DNA of 64,000 nt from ZC4RG20 sp963702105 (GTDB lineage: Bacteria; Pseudomonadota; Gammaproteobacteria; Steroidobacterales; Rariloculaceae): assembly GCA_963702105.1 (NCBI GenBank), contig OY969712.1, positions 1,302,001-1,366,000 on the forward strand, read 5' to 3'. Below the pieces are notes generated by a model. That model saw only the letters and a program-made list of their open reading frames with translations, had not been told where the DNA came from and searched no databases. The translations under genes and the position numbers were made by a program. Below are positions 41,137 through 51,551 of the stretch, piece by piece (the first letter of the stretch is position 1; every line of letters starts with the position of its first letter).

Positions 41137-42690
41137 ATGAAGATCGGGGTCCCGAAGGAGGTGCTGAGCGGCGAGAAGCGCGTGGCGACGACGCCGGAGG
41201 CCGTCGGCCACCTGCGCAAGCTGGGCTTCGCGGTGGCGGTCGAGGCCGGGGCCGGGCAGGCGGCGAGCTTCACGGACGAGGCCTACCGCGCGGCCGGGGC
41301 CGAAATCGTGCCGACCGCGGAGCAGCTGTTCGCCGGGGCGGACGTCGTGCTCAAGGTCCGTGCACCGGCGGCAGCCGAGGGCGAGCTCGAGCGGCTTCGG
41401 TCCGGGCAGGTGCTCGTCGCGTTCCTGGCCCCGGCCCAGAACGCGGAGCTGCTGAGCGCGCTCGCGGCCAAGGGCGTCACGGCGCTCGCCGTCGAGAGCA
41501 TTCCGCGCATCTCGCGCGCCCAGAAGGTGGATGCGCTGAGCTCCATGGCCAACATCGCGGGGTATCGGGCGATCGTCGAGGCCGCGGAGCACTTCGGCCG
41601 CTTCTTCATGGGGCAGATCACGGCCGCCGGCAAGATTCCACCCGCCAAGGTGCTCGTCATCGGCGCCGGCGTCGCCGGCCTCTCCGCGATCGGCACAGCC
41701 CGCAGCCTGGGCGCGGTCGTGCGGGCGTTCGACACGCGGCCGGCCGTCAAGGAACAGGTCGAGAGCATGGACGCGCAGTTCCTCATGCTCGATTTCGAGG
41801 AGCAGGGCGAGGGCGCGGGCGGTTATGCCAAGGTCATGAGCCCCGAATTCATCGCCGCCGAGATGGCGCTGTTCCGTAGGCAGGCCGAGGACGTGGACAT
41901 CATCGTCACGACGGCGCTGATCCCGGGCAAGCCCGCGCCGAAGCTCATTACGAAGGACATGGTCGAGGCCATGAAGCCCGGAAGCGTGGTCGTAGACCTC
42001 GCCGCCGAGCAGGGCGGCAACTGCGAGCTCACGAAGCCCGGCGAAGTCGCCGTTCACGAGGGCGTCACGATCATCGGCTACACGGATCTGCCGAGCCGCC
42101 TCGCCGCGCAGTCGAGCCAGCTCTATGCGACGAATCTGCGTCATCTGCTCGGCGAGATGTGCCCCGCGAAGGACGGCGAGCTCGTGGTGGACATGGAGGA
42201 CGAGGTGATCCGCGGCGCCACGGTCGTCAAGGACGGGAAGGTCACGTGGCCGCCCCCGCCGCCGAAGATCACGGCCGCGCCCTCCCAGCCTGCTTCTCGG
42301 GCCGCGGCGATGCCGGCGCCCGAGGCGGCGCCGAAGCCGAGGCGGCCCGCCTGGGTGGGCCCCGTCGCGACGCTCGTCGTCGGCGGGCTCGCGCTCGCGG
42401 GGCTCGGCCTCGTTGCACCGCCGGCCTTCATGACGCACTTCACGGTCTTCGTGCTCGCGATCTTCGTCGGCTACATGGTCGTCTGGAACGTGACGCCCTC
42501 GCTGCATACGCCACTCATGAGCGTCACGAACGCGATCTCGAGCATCATCATCATCGGCGCGCTGCTGCAGATCGGCTCGCCGTCCGCAACCATCATGTGG
42601 GTGGCCGGCGCGGCCATCCTGATCACGAGCGTCAACATTGCGGGCGGCTTCGCCGTGACGCGCCGCATGCTCGCGATGTTCCGCAAGTAG
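41137..42690 (+). CDS. pntA: NAD(P) transhydrogenase subunit alpha
   Basis: 517 aa, close to the 510 of E. coli, so domain I and the membrane part are fused as in enterics. MKIGVPKEVLSGEKRVATTP, the NAD fold VLVIGAGVAGLSAIGTARSLG, RAFDTRPAVKEQVESM and SMANIAGYRAI are characteristic. Four C-terminal membrane helices follow a Pro/Ala-rich linker at about 375-405. With PntB it drives hydride transfer from NADH to NADP by the proton gradient. ATG 41137 follows ACGGAG. Confidence 0.96.
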   Translation: MKIGVPKEVLSGEKRVATTPEAVGHLRKLGFAVAVEAGAGQAASFTDEAYRAAGAEIVPTAEQLFAGADVVLKVRAPAAAEGELERLRSGQVLVAFLAPAQNAELLSALAAKGVTALAVESIPRISRAQKVDALSSMANIAGYRAIVEAAEHFGRFFMGQITAAGKIPPAKVLVIGAGVAGLSAIGTARSLGAVVRAFDTRPAVKEQVESMDAQFLMLDFEEQGEGAGGYAKVMSPEFIAAEMALFRRQAEDVDIIVTTALIPGKPAPKLITKDMVEAMKPGSVVVDLAAEQGGNCELTKPGEVAVHEGVTIIGYTDLPSRLAAQSSQLYATNLRHLLGEMCPAKDGELVVDMEDEVIRGATVVKDGKVTWPPPPPKITAAPSQPASRAAAMPAPEAAPKPRRPAWVGPVATLVVGGLALAGLGLVAPPAFMTHFTVFVLAIFVGYMVVWNVTPSLHTPLMSVTNAISSIIIIGALLQIGSPSATIMWVAGAAILITSVNIAGGFAVTRRMLAMFRK

Positions 42691-42700
42691 GAGGCCGTTC

Positions 42701-44146
<1,446 letters not shown>

Positions 44147-44190
44147 TCGCCGACGACGCCAAGCCCGAAGAAGGGCTCTGATCCCTTTTT

Positions 44191-46602
44191 TCAGCGCTCC
44201 CACCGGACGCCGAAGGTCGGGATCAACGGCAGCCAATTCGTCTGCTCGAGGCGCAGAGCGCTCGGGCCGTAGCCGCCGAGACCGTACTCGTAGCAGCAGG
44301 GATTGGCGCGGTCGAGCGCATTGTCGAGCTCCACGTACCACTCGAGGCGACCGTGAGGGAGCGGCACGCGGCGGGCCGCCTTGACGTCGAGGCTCGCGAA
44401 GGTCGGTAGCCTCTGCGCGTTGAACTGGCCCGCGACGAGGCCCGCGGGGGTCGAGAGCAGCGCCGTCGTCGGCCAGCCCGTATGCACGTTGGCCGTCACG
44501 CTCGTCGTCCAGTGTGCCGCCGTCCAGGCCGCGCCCGCCTTGAGCGACCACGGCTCGTCCCAGCTGCGCGGGACGTGGCGGCCTGCGAGGACGTCGTAGG
44601 CCGAGGAGTGAGCCAGAGCGAGCCACCACGACCATGCTCCGTTCTCGCCGTCGAGGTCGAGCTCGATGCCGCGGGCCTCGCCGGCCTGCGGATCGAGGAC
44701 GACTCGATCGGGCATGAGCTCGGGCAGCAGCGAGAGCTTGTAGTAGAGATTCTCGAAGCGAGGCTGCAGCGCGGAGTACCGCTTGCGGTAGGCCTCCAAG
44801 CGCAGCGTTGCGCCGGCGCCCAAGGCGTAGTCGAAGCCGAGCACCGTCTGGTTCGCTTCCTCGGGCGGATGCAGCAGCGGGCCGACCTCGCCGACCTGCA
44901 GTTCCGCGAGGTCCTGGCTCTGGTAGAAGCGGCCCCAGGCCGCCCGGAGCGTGCCGCGCTCGCCGACGTCGAGCATGACGTTGAGCCGCGGACTGAGCTC
45001 ACTCGCGCCGAGGTAGCTTTGACGATCCCATCGCAGCCCGGTCTCTGCGGTCAGGCGGTCCCATGCCCGGAACCGGTATGCGGCGTAGGCGGCCGATTGC
45101 GTGCCGCTCACGTCCGCGTGGGCCTCGAGCGAAGGGGTCGCAGAGGGCAGCGGGCCCGTGTCGATCGGCTCGGGCTGCGCCGAGCGGGATTCGTAGTCGT
45201 AGCTTGCCCAGACGCTATGCAGCTCGGTCCCGAAGCGCAGCATCGAACGATCGGAAAGCTCGAGCGTCCAGTCGCCTTTGAGGGTCTCGTCCTCGAATTG
45301 GCGGCGGTCGTGCAGCGCGCCTTGAGCGACCCCGGCGCGGTCCACGAAACCCGCGCGCCGATCGTCGAGCCCCGTGCGCGAGAACAGATACGTGCCTGCG
45401 AGCCGTTCGCCGTCGCTCTGCGCGCGCAGCCAAAGGTAGCCGTCGTCGTAGTCGGCGCGCGCCGACCCGGTCTCGAGATCGCGAAGGCCGATGCGGTCCT
45501 TGAGCATGAGGCCGCCGGCCGTCACCGCGAGGTTCGGTGCCGCCGCGAAGCTCAACTCACCGAAGCCGTCGCCGTAGTTCGGGTCGCCGACGTTCGCGCC
45601 GACTTGGTCCGCGACAAAATCGAGGTTGCTGCGGCGTAGGGACCCGAGCCATCCGACCCGGCCCTCGGCCAAGCGGCCGCTGCCTTGAGCCGAGGTCGAA
45701 AGCAGACTCGTATCCAGTTCGTAGTGCGGCTGCCCGCCCGGCGCCATGGTCTGCATCTCCACGACGCCGCTCATGCGGTCGCCGAACTCGGCCGGATAAC
45801 CGCCCGTCCACATGCGCACGGACTCGAGCAGATGCGGGTCGATGCTGCTGAAGGGACTCTGAAAGTCTTTGAAGTGGTAAGGGTTGTGCAGGCGCACGCC
45901 GTCGAGGTACAGCAAGGCCTCGTCCGTGGTGCCGCCGCGGACGTGAAACTTGGCGCTGAGACCGCTCGTCGCGACGCCCGGCAGCGTGGCCGCCGCGCGC
46001 AACGCGTCGCCGCCGAGGGAAGGGATCTCCTCGAGCTTGGCCTGCCCGATCTCCTGCGCCGCCGCCGGCGCCTCGCGGGCGATTTCGTAGCGGCTCGCGG
46101 TGACGACGATGCTGTCGAGCGGCGGCGCGGACGGTGGCGCGGGCTTTCGCGAAGAGGCCGGGCGTGGCCGGGGCGGGTCGCGCGGCGCGGCCGCAACGAG
46201 CCAAAGGCCCCGCGGCCCCGGCCGCAGTGTCAGCCCGTAGGGAGCCAGGACGGCCCGCAGCCGGTCGAGCGGCGCCGCCGCCGCGGGCGGCGCCTGCTTC
46301 ACGTGCATGTCGCCCTTGAGCAGGGCGTCGCTGTAGGCGACCTGGTACCCGGCCGCCCGCAGGCGGCGGATGTAATCGACGATGGCCGTGCCGGGCGCGG
46401 GCGCGCCACTCGCGGACGTGACAGCTGCCGGAGTGACAGTTGCGGACGTGACAGCTGCCGGAGTGACAGCTGCGGGCGCGGATCGAGGCGATCCGGCCGC
46501 CGCGCCGGCGCGCGCGAGGGCGGACGCCGAAACGAGTACGGCGCCGACGGCCCCGAGGGCCATCCATGACCACGCGCGTGCGCGCCGCTCGATCCTCGCC
46601 AT
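44191..46602 (-). CDS. TonB-dependent receptor with STN signalling domain
   Basis: 803 aa. After the signal peptide region, an STN domain (about 72-127: IVDYIRRLRAAGYQVAYSDA) receives signals for an anti-sigma partner. The plug begins IVVTASRYEIAREAPAAAQE and includes FHVRGGTTDEALLYLDGVRL; a 22-strand-type barrel follows and ends FGVRWER. It lies 52 nt downstream of the FecR-like gene and the ECF sigma gene, in the FecI-FecR-FecA order. The ligand is not apparent. A 30-bp tandem duplication gives an Ala/Val/Thr repeat before the STN domain. Confidence 0.9.
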   Translation of the reverse strand: MARIERRARAWSWMALGAVGAVLVSASALARAGAAAGSPRSAPAAVTPAAVTSATVTPAAVTSASGAPAPGTAIVDYIRRLRAAGYQVAYSDALLKGDMHVKQAPPAAAAPLDRLRAVLAPYGLTLRPGPRGLWLVAAAPRDPPRPRPASSRKPAPPSAPPLDSIVVTASRYEIAREAPAAAQEIGQAKLEEIPSLGGDALRAAATLPGVATSGLSAKFHVRGGTTDEALLYLDGVRLHNPYHFKDFQSPFSSIDPHLLESVRMWTGGYPAEFGDRMSGVVEMQTMAPGGQPHYELDTSLLSTSAQGSGRLAEGRVGWLGSLRRSNLDFVADQVGANVGDPNYGDGFGELSFAAAPNLAVTAGGLMLKDRIGLRDLETGSARADYDDGYLWLRAQSDGERLAGTYLFSRTGLDDRRAGFVDRAGVAQGALHDRRQFEDETLKGDWTLELSDRSMLRFGTELHSVWASYDYESRSAQPEPIDTGPLPSATPSLEAHADVSGTQSAAYAAYRFRAWDRLTAETGLRWDRQSYLGASELSPRLNVMLDVGERGTLRAAWGRFYQSQDLAELQVGEVGPLLHPPEEANQTVLGFDYALGAGATLRLEAYRKRYSALQPRFENLYYKLSLLPELMPDRVVLDPQAGEARGIELDLDGENGAWSWWLALAHSSAYDVLAGRHVPRSWDEPWSLKAGAAWTAAHWTTSVTANVHTGWPTTALLSTPAGLVAGQFNAQRLPTFASLDVKAARRVPLPHGRLEWYVELDNALDRANPCCYEYGLGGYGPSALRLEQTNWLPLIPTFGVRWER
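46412..46471. repeat. Two-copy 30-bp tandem repeat in the TonB receptor gene
   Basis: 46412-46441 and 46442-46471 differ at one base; each contains GACGTGACAGCTGCCGGAGT and is itself two 15-bp halves. It encodes a VTPAAVTSA-type repeat between signal peptide and STN domain, so copy number changes would stay in frame. Confidence 0.85.
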
Positions 46603-46654
46603 CAGGCGACAGACCTTAGCACCGATCGAGGGCGCGGGGCAGGGGCGCCCGGCG

Positions 46655-47710
46655 TCAGAAGCGGTGTGCGCCCGCGCCCGGCTCGCTTACGAGCAGCACG
46701 CCGCCGTCGAGTTTGAAAGCGAGGTCCGTCGTGCCGCGCAGCACCTCGAGCGTCTCGCTCGGGGACAGCCCCTCGACGCCGTGCAGCAGCGTCACGCGGG
46801 CCTTGGCCTCGACGCGCGGGCTCGCGAACTCGAGCCGGCGGCCGGTCTGCCGCGCGACCCAGCGCAACAAATCGAACGCCGCGTAGCGGTCTTCGTGCGG
46901 CACGGCCGCCAGGTTCTCGGCCCAGCTCCAGGCGGGCCCGTGCGTGTCGACGCGCGTGCGCTCGGGCGCGCCCGTCGGGCGCACCGTAAGCTGCTCGCCC
47001 GAGCGGCCGACGAGCCGCCCGGCCGGCCGACCGATCGCGACGGAACCTTCCCTTACCCTGACCGTCAGGGCCTCGCGCTCGACCTCGAGCTCGTATTGCG
47101 TGCCGAGGTGCGAGACCGTGCCGAAAGGCGTCGCCACGTCGAGTGCCGCGCTCCGAGCCGGCTGAGCGGCGGCGTCCGGCGCATGGCCGGAATCCACGTA
47201 GATCGTGCCGTGATCGAGCGAGGCCTCGTGACCGGATTCGAAAATCAGCAGCGAAGCACCGTCGATGCGCAGCGAAAGTCCGCCCGGGAGGGCGAGCGCG
47301 GCGCGTCCGTCGCCGCGCGTCACGACCGTGTCCCCCGCCTGGAGCCCGCCCAAGTCGGCCTCGGCGAGCATGCGCTGATGACCGGCGCGGATCACGTAGA
47401 CGCCGCCCTCGGTCTTCGCGACTTCGGCAACCTGCTGTGCCGGCGCGGTCGGGGCCGCGGGACGCCGCGCGACGAGCGCCGCCGTTCCGATGGCCGCGGC
47501 CGTCACCGTGGCCGCGGCGGCGAACAGGAACCGGCGCCTGCGCCTGTGCGCGAGCGAGCGGCGCCAGGCGCCCTGCGCGGCGGCGTAAACCCGCGCGCGC
47601 GCCGCGGGCGTCGCCTGCGGACCGCGCCCGGCCGCCGCGACGAGGCGCCGAATCAAGGCTTCCTCGGCGCTCTCGGCGCCCGCGTCGGGCCGGTCTCGCT
47701 GCTCACTCAT
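46655..47710 (-). CDS. FecR-like anti-sigma factor/sigma regulator
   Basis: 351 aa from ATG 47708-47710, overlapping the sigma gene by 8 nt. Cytoplasmic N-terminal part to about 55, one membrane helix (FLFAAAATVTAAAIGTAALV), then the FecR domain (GDTVVTRGDGRAALALPGG, LDHGTIYVDSG, VATPFGTVSHLGTQYELEV) and a C-terminal STN-like segment (DLLRWVARQTGRRLEFAS). It should hold the sigma factor and pass the signal from the TonB receptor across the inner membrane. Confidence 0.92.
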   Translation of the reverse strand: MSEQRDRPDAGAESAEEALIRRLVAAAGRGPQATPAARARVYAAAQGAWRRSLAHRRRRRFLFAAAATVTAAAIGTAALVARRPAAPTAPAQQVAEVAKTEGGVYVIRAGHQRMLAEADLGGLQAGDTVVTRGDGRAALALPGGLSLRIDGASLLIFESGHEASLDHGTIYVDSGHAPDAAAQPARSAALDVATPFGTVSHLGTQYELEVEREALTVRVREGSVAIGRPAGRLVGRSGEQLTVRPTGAPERTRVDTHGPAWSWAENLAAVPHEDRYAAFDLLRWVARQTGRRLEFASPRVEAKARVTLLHGVEGLSPSETLEVLRGTTDLAFKLDGGVLLVSEPGAGAHRF

Positions 47711-48320
47711 GGGCGGCCCCGAACACGGCATGGCCCTCGGTCGCAACGACGGCGGCAAACCCCTCGCGGAAGGCCGCGCGCGCCCGCCCGAGCAGCGACT
47801 CGGCGGCCTTCGGCGCGAGTCTGAGGCGGGCGGCGATCTCCTTGACGCTCTGGCCCTGGATGTACTTCCACTCGAGGACCTCGCCGTAGCGGACGGGCAG
47901 GTGATCGAGGACCACGCGCACGAGCCGGCGCAGCTGCTCGTCCTGCATCGCGTGCTCCGGGTCCTCGACGGGCTGGGCGGACAGCGCCTCGAGCGCCGCG
48001 CGGATCTCGTCGGTGTCCTCGAAGGGGACGGCTTGGCCGACGGCATAGGCCTTGGACCTGAACAGGTCCGCGATCGCATTGCGGCAGATTTGGCACAGCC
48101 ACGTGAACAAGGCGGCCTCTCCCCTGAAGTACCCGAGCTTGTCTACGGCACGGCACAGCGACTGCTGGACGATGTCCTCGGCCGCGTCGGCGTCGCCGCG
48201 CAGGCGCACGAGCGCGAAGCGGTAGAGCCGGTCGAAGTAGGCGTTGAAGAACGCGTCGAACGCCCGCTGCTCGCCGGCCAGCATCCTCTCTACGAGGACC
48301 TTGTCGTCGTCGAAGTCCAT
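47703..48320 (-). CDS. ECF RNA polymerase sigma factor
   Basis: 205 aa. Sigma region 2 (DAAEDIVQQSLCRAVDKLGY, ALFTWLCQICRNAIADLFR) and region 4 (YIQGQSVKEIAARLRLAPKA). It is first in the operon with the FecR-like and TonB receptor genes. ATG 48318-48320 follows GGAGCGAAACC. A short inverted repeat GGCAC-TTTGAC-GTGCC (48336-48351) lies 16 nt upstream. The usual ECF-type self-promoter is not obvious to me in the 160-bp divergent spacer. Confidence 0.93.
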   Translation of the reverse strand: MDFDDDKVLVERMLAGEQRAFDAFFNAYFDRLYRFALVRLRGDADAAEDIVQQSLCRAVDKLGYFRGEAALFTWLCQICRNAIADLFRSKAYAVGQAVPFEDTDEIRAALEALSAQPVEDPEHAMQDEQLRRLVRVVLDHLPVRYGEVLEWKYIQGQSVKEIAARLRLAPKAAESLLGRARAAFREGFAAVVATEGHAVFGAAHE

Positions 48321-48481
48321 GGTTTCGCTCCGTCCGGCACTTTGACGTGCCCGGCTCCGGGAATCCTTCGGCGCGGCCGCCCGCGAAGGACTTGACGCCC
48401 CGACGAATGATTCGCCCCGACGGTCGCGTCTTACGCTCGCAGGAGACGAAGCGTCCCCGCGTCACGGAAGAGGAGCGTCAG

Positions 48482-48934
48482 GTGCGAAGAATAACGTCAA
48501 TCGCGTCGCTGGTCTTGGCCGCAATGGTGTCCGCCCCCGTCGGCGCCGCGCTGCCGAAGGAGATCGGCCCCGTGAAGGCCAAGGTCATCTGGGTGGACTT
48601 CTGGGCCTCGTGGTGCGCGCCGTGCAGGCGCTCGTTCCCTTGGCTCAACGACATGCAGCACAAGTACGGCGACGAGGGATTCGAGATTGTCGCCATCAAC
48701 GTGGACAAGGATCGGAAGCTCGCCGACGAGTTCTTGGACCAGACGCCGGCCGATTTCACCGTGCGCTACGACCCGACGGGCAAGCTCGCGGCGAAATTCG
48801 ACGTGCAGGCCATGCCGAGCTCGTTCCTGCTCGACGCTTCGGGCAAGGTGATCGGCCGCCATCTCGGCTTCAAGCTCGCCGATACCGATACGTACGAGGA
48901 ACAGATCCGCAAGGCCCTGGGCACGCAGCGGTAA
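48482..48934 (+). CDS. Exported thioredoxin-like (TlpA/ResA type) protein
   Basis: 150 aa from GTG 48482 (GAGGAG 7 nt upstream). Signal peptide ITSIASLVLAAMVSAPVGAA, then a thioredoxin fold with active site WASWCAPCRRSFPWL (Cys45, Cys48), INVDKDRKLADEFLDQTP and the cis-Pro loop VQAMPSSFLLDASG. A periplasmic reductant of TlpA/ResA type. First gene of a cluster with DUF4266 and DUF3570 genes, divergent from the sigma/FecR/TonB operon. Confidence 0.92.
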   Translation: MRRITSIASLVLAAMVSAPVGAALPKEIGPVKAKVIWVDFWASWCAPCRRSFPWLNDMQHKYGDEGFEIVAINVDKDRKLADEFLDQTPADFTVRYDPTGKLAAKFDVQAMPSSFLLDASGKVIGRHLGFKLADTDTYEEQIRKALGTQR

Positions 48935-48943
48935 GAGCGCGCT

Positions 48944-48971
48944 CGAAAAAGGGCTCGGAGCCCTTTTTTCG
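48944..48971 (+). terminator. Hairpin with A/T flanks after the thioredoxin gene (short form of the palindrome)
   Basis: CGAAAAAGGGCTC / GAGCCCTTTTTTCG with a single central base forms a stem with an A5 leading and T6 trailing flank, a classic bidirectional intrinsic terminator. It shares AAAAAGGGCTC and GAGCCCTTTTT with the 26097 and 44101 elements but lacks the TGACCCC part. It would separate the thioredoxin gene from the DUF4266 gene unless read through. Confidence 0.75.
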
Positions 48972-49026
48972 GCGTTTCCGCTCGCGTCCGAGCGCGGACG
49001 ATTCGAACTCATTCAAGGAGCCGAAG

Positions 49027-49269
49027 TTGAACAAGCAATCAAAGTGCATGCGCTGGGCCGTGCTGGCCGGCGCGAGCTGCGTGCTCGCGAGCCTTACGGG
49101 CTGCGCGAGCGTCGGCGTCAAGCCGTGGAATCGCAACGTGCTCGCGCGCGACGACATGCAGATCGTCGCGGAGCCCGTCGAGAACACCATCGATCAGCAC
49201 GTCTACTTCAGCAAGGAAGCCTCGAGCGGCGGACAGGGCTTCGGCGGAGGAGGCTGCGGATGCAACTGA
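49027..49269 (+). CDS. DUF4266 small lipoprotein
   Basis: 80 aa from TTG 49027 with AAGGAG 5 nt upstream. The signal peptide ends in a lipobox LTGC (Cys26). The mature protein has VKPWNRNVLARDDMQIV, then HVYFSKEASSGGQG and a C-terminal GGGGCGCN (residues 73-80). This layout, including the Gly/Cys tail with two cysteines next to Asn, is what I know for DUF4266 proteins. No function is known to me. Its stop overlaps the DUF3570 start. The exported thioredoxin upstream is a natural partner for the cysteine pair. Confidence 0.85.
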   Translation: MNKQSKCMRWAVLAGASCVLASLTGCASVGVKPWNRNVLARDDMQIVAEPVENTIDQHVYFSKEASSGGQGFGGGGCGCN

Positions 49270-50630
49270 AAGCTTCGCGCACGCGCCCGTCAGGGAAAGG
49301 ACAGGTCGGCGCCTCGCTCGCGGCGGCGACCTGCGCGCTGCTCGGGACGGCCGCATCGAAGCCCGTCCTCGCCCAGGAGATCGGCCACTGGAGCTTCGAC
49401 ACGGCCGGACTGTATTACGGCGAAGGGAACGGCCGCGTCCACGACTACAGCGTGGACGTGCTCGCCAAGTCGCAGGTCGAGGAAGACAAGTACCTGACGA
49501 TGAATTTCACGTTCGACACCTTGAGCGGCGCGTCGCCGAACGGGGCGGCGCCGAGCGCCTCGCCTCAGGTCTTCGTCCGCCCGGTCACACTGACGCGCAC
49601 CTCCGGCGGCACCATCATCCGCGGCGGAGGCAATCTCCTCGTCGCGCCCGGCGAGCTGCCGGTCGATTCGAGCTTCAAGGACATGCGCGTGGCGGGCAGC
49701 GTAGACTGGCAGCGTCCGCTCGGGCGCCTCACCCAGCTGACCTACGGCGGCGGCGCCTCGGTGGAACACGATTACACGCACTTCGGTTTCGACGCCCACG
49801 TCGCCCGCGACTTCAACGAGCGCAACACGACCTTGACGGCCGGCCTCGCGTGGTCCGACGACACGGTCAAGCCGATCGGCGGCAGCCCGACGCCGTTCTC
49901 GCCCGTGATCTCGGCCGAGGCCGCCCAGTACTACGGCATCGACACCTCGGGCGGCGGCAGTCATCCGAAACACGTGTTCGACGCACTGCTCGGCGTCACT
50001 CAGGTTCTCGGCCCGCGCATGATCGCGCAGGTCAACTACTCCGTAGATAACGCCGACGGCTATCTGACCGATCCATACAAGTTCATTTCTGTCGTCGATC
50101 CCCTGACTGGCGGCCTGTTGCCGGGGCCCGATGCGGGCTCCGGCCTCTATTTGTACGAAAACCGCCCAAGCTCGAGACAGAAGCGCGCCCTGTTCGGGTT
50201 GATCAAGCGCGACATCGCCGGCGACGTGGTGGACCTCTCATATCGGCGCATGACGGACGACTGGGGCATCAAGTCGAGTACGGCCGAGATGCATGTGCGG
50301 TTCAACTTCTCCGACGGCAAGTATCTGCAGCCTCACCTGCGCTACTACTCGCAGAACGCGGCGGACTTCTATCACACGGTGCTGCTGGCGAGCGGATCGC
50401 TGCCGACCTACGCGAGCGCCGACTATCGCCTCGCGGCGTTCGACGCAACGACCGTCGGGATCGAGTTCGGCAGCAAGACGAGCGCCGGCGAGTTCATGTC
50501 TCGCCTCGAGGTGTACCGCCAGACGGGCTCGCCCGATCCGGCCTCGCGCGTCGGGTCGCTGGCCGGCGTGAACCTCTACCCGGGGCTCAAGGCGGTGATC
50601 TTGCAGATCGGCTACAAGTTCGGCCTCTAG
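49260..50630 (+). CDS. DUF3570 outer-membrane beta-barrel protein
   Basis: 456 aa from ATG 49260, which has GGAGGAGG 6 nt upstream, inside the end of the DUF4266 gene. A signal peptide ends near PVLAQE. The rest alternates beta strands with aromatic girdles (GHWSFDTAGLYYGEGNGRVHD, LTMNFTFDTLSGASPNG) and ends in VILQIGYKFGL, as expected for an outer-membrane barrel. DUF3570 proteins accompany DUF4266 in many genomes. Role unknown; transport or assembly is possible. Confidence 0.9.
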   Translation: MQLKASRTRPSGKGQVGASLAAATCALLGTAASKPVLAQEIGHWSFDTAGLYYGEGNGRVHDYSVDVLAKSQVEEDKYLTMNFTFDTLSGASPNGAAPSASPQVFVRPVTLTRTSGGTIIRGGGNLLVAPGELPVDSSFKDMRVAGSVDWQRPLGRLTQLTYGGGASVEHDYTHFGFDAHVARDFNERNTTLTAGLAWSDDTVKPIGGSPTPFSPVISAEAAQYYGIDTSGGGSHPKHVFDALLGVTQVLGPRMIAQVNYSVDNADGYLTDPYKFISVVDPLTGGLLPGPDAGSGLYLYENRPSSRQKRALFGLIKRDIAGDVVDLSYRRMTDDWGIKSSTAEMHVRFNFSDGKYLQPHLRYYSQNAADFYHTVLLASGSLPTYASADYRLAAFDATTVGIEFGSKTSAGEFMSRLEVYRQTGSPDPASRVGSLAGVNLYPGLKAVILQIGYKFGL

Positions 50631-50656
50631 CGGCCTGTAACAGCGGATTGCGTACC

Positions 50657-50675
50657 GCCTGAGCGCCTCTCAGGC
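50657..50675. terminator. Small hairpin between convergent genes
   Basis: GCCTGA / TCAGGC, a 6-bp stem with a 7-nt loop, lies between the DUF3570 gene and the DMT exporter and covers the latter's stop codon. There is no U-tract. It may contribute to termination in both directions. Confidence 0.35.
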
Positions 50676-51518
50676 CTCGGCGATCGCAACCCGCGGGCGC
50701 CGCAGCGCTACGCCGATGCCCCCGAGCACGAGCGCCGAAGCGAGCACGAGCCGGGGGGTGGCCGTTTCGCCGAGCAGCGCGACGCCCGCGAGCGCCGCGA
50801 TCACGGGCACGGAGAGCTGCACGGTGGCGGCGGAGGAGGCGCGCAGCCGCGGCAGGGCGCGATACCAGATCACGTAGCCGAGGCCGGTGGCGACGCTGCC
50901 CGACAGCAGCGCGGCCGCGGCGCCGGCGGGCGTCACGGTCACTTGCGGCCAGAGCGCGAGGTTGCAGAGCACGACGCAGGGGGCGGCCAGCAGCATGTTG
51001 CGGCTGGTCGCCGCGAGCGCATCCGCCGCGGCCCGGCCGCGCAGCGAGTACAGGCCCCAGCCGACGCCCGCCGCCGTCATGAGCGCGGCGCCCGCGAGGG
51101 GCGGGGCCGTGAGGCCCGGCGAGAGCAGCCACACCATGCCGGCGACCGCCGCCGCGAGCCCGACCCACGAGACGGGCGCGAAACGCTCGCCCGCGCGAAA
51201 CGCGGCGGCGAACATCGTGAGCTGCGCGGTCCCGAAGAGAATCAGCGCGCCCGTGCCCGCCGTCAGCGACAGGTAAGAGAACGAGAAGCAGGGCAGGTAG
51301 AGCAGCAGGGCGCCGACGGCGCGCCAGTCCGTGGCGGGCAACGGACGCGCGTCCGCGCGCCGGCGCACGAGCCAAAAGAGGAGCAGCGCGGCGGAGAGCA
51401 CCCGCAGGCTCATGAAACTGGCTGCGTCGATGCGCCCCGCGCCGAGCGCGAGGCGGCACAGCACCGAGTTGGCCGCAAAGGCGGTCATCGCGGCGGTCGT
51501 CGAGATCCAGGTCGGCAT
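50670..51518 (-). CDS. DMT-family (EamA) transporter
   Basis: 282 aa, ten membrane helices in two five-helix repeats (AAMTAFAANSVLCRLALG start; LTAGTGALILFGTAQLTMFA; SSAATVQLSVPVIAALAGVA). EamA/RhaT-type exporters move amino acids or metabolites; the substrate is not deducible. ATG 51516-51518. The Ca/Na antiporter gene is 33 nt upstream in the same direction, so the two are probably co-transcribed. Confidence 0.9.
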   Translation of the reverse strand: MPTWISTTAAMTAFAANSVLCRLALGAGRIDAASFMSLRVLSAALLLFWLVRRRADARPLPATDWRAVGALLLYLPCFSFSYLSLTAGTGALILFGTAQLTMFAAAFRAGERFAPVSWVGLAAAVAGMVWLLSPGLTAPPLAGAALMTAAGVGWGLYSLRGRAAADALAATSRNMLLAAPCVVLCNLALWPQVTVTPAGAAAALLSGSVATGLGYVIWYRALPRLRASSAATVQLSVPVIAALAGVALLGETATPRLVLASALVLGGIGVALRRPRVAIAEA

Positions 51519-51551
51519 GTGCGCACTGTACGCCGAGGCCGGCCGCGCCGC

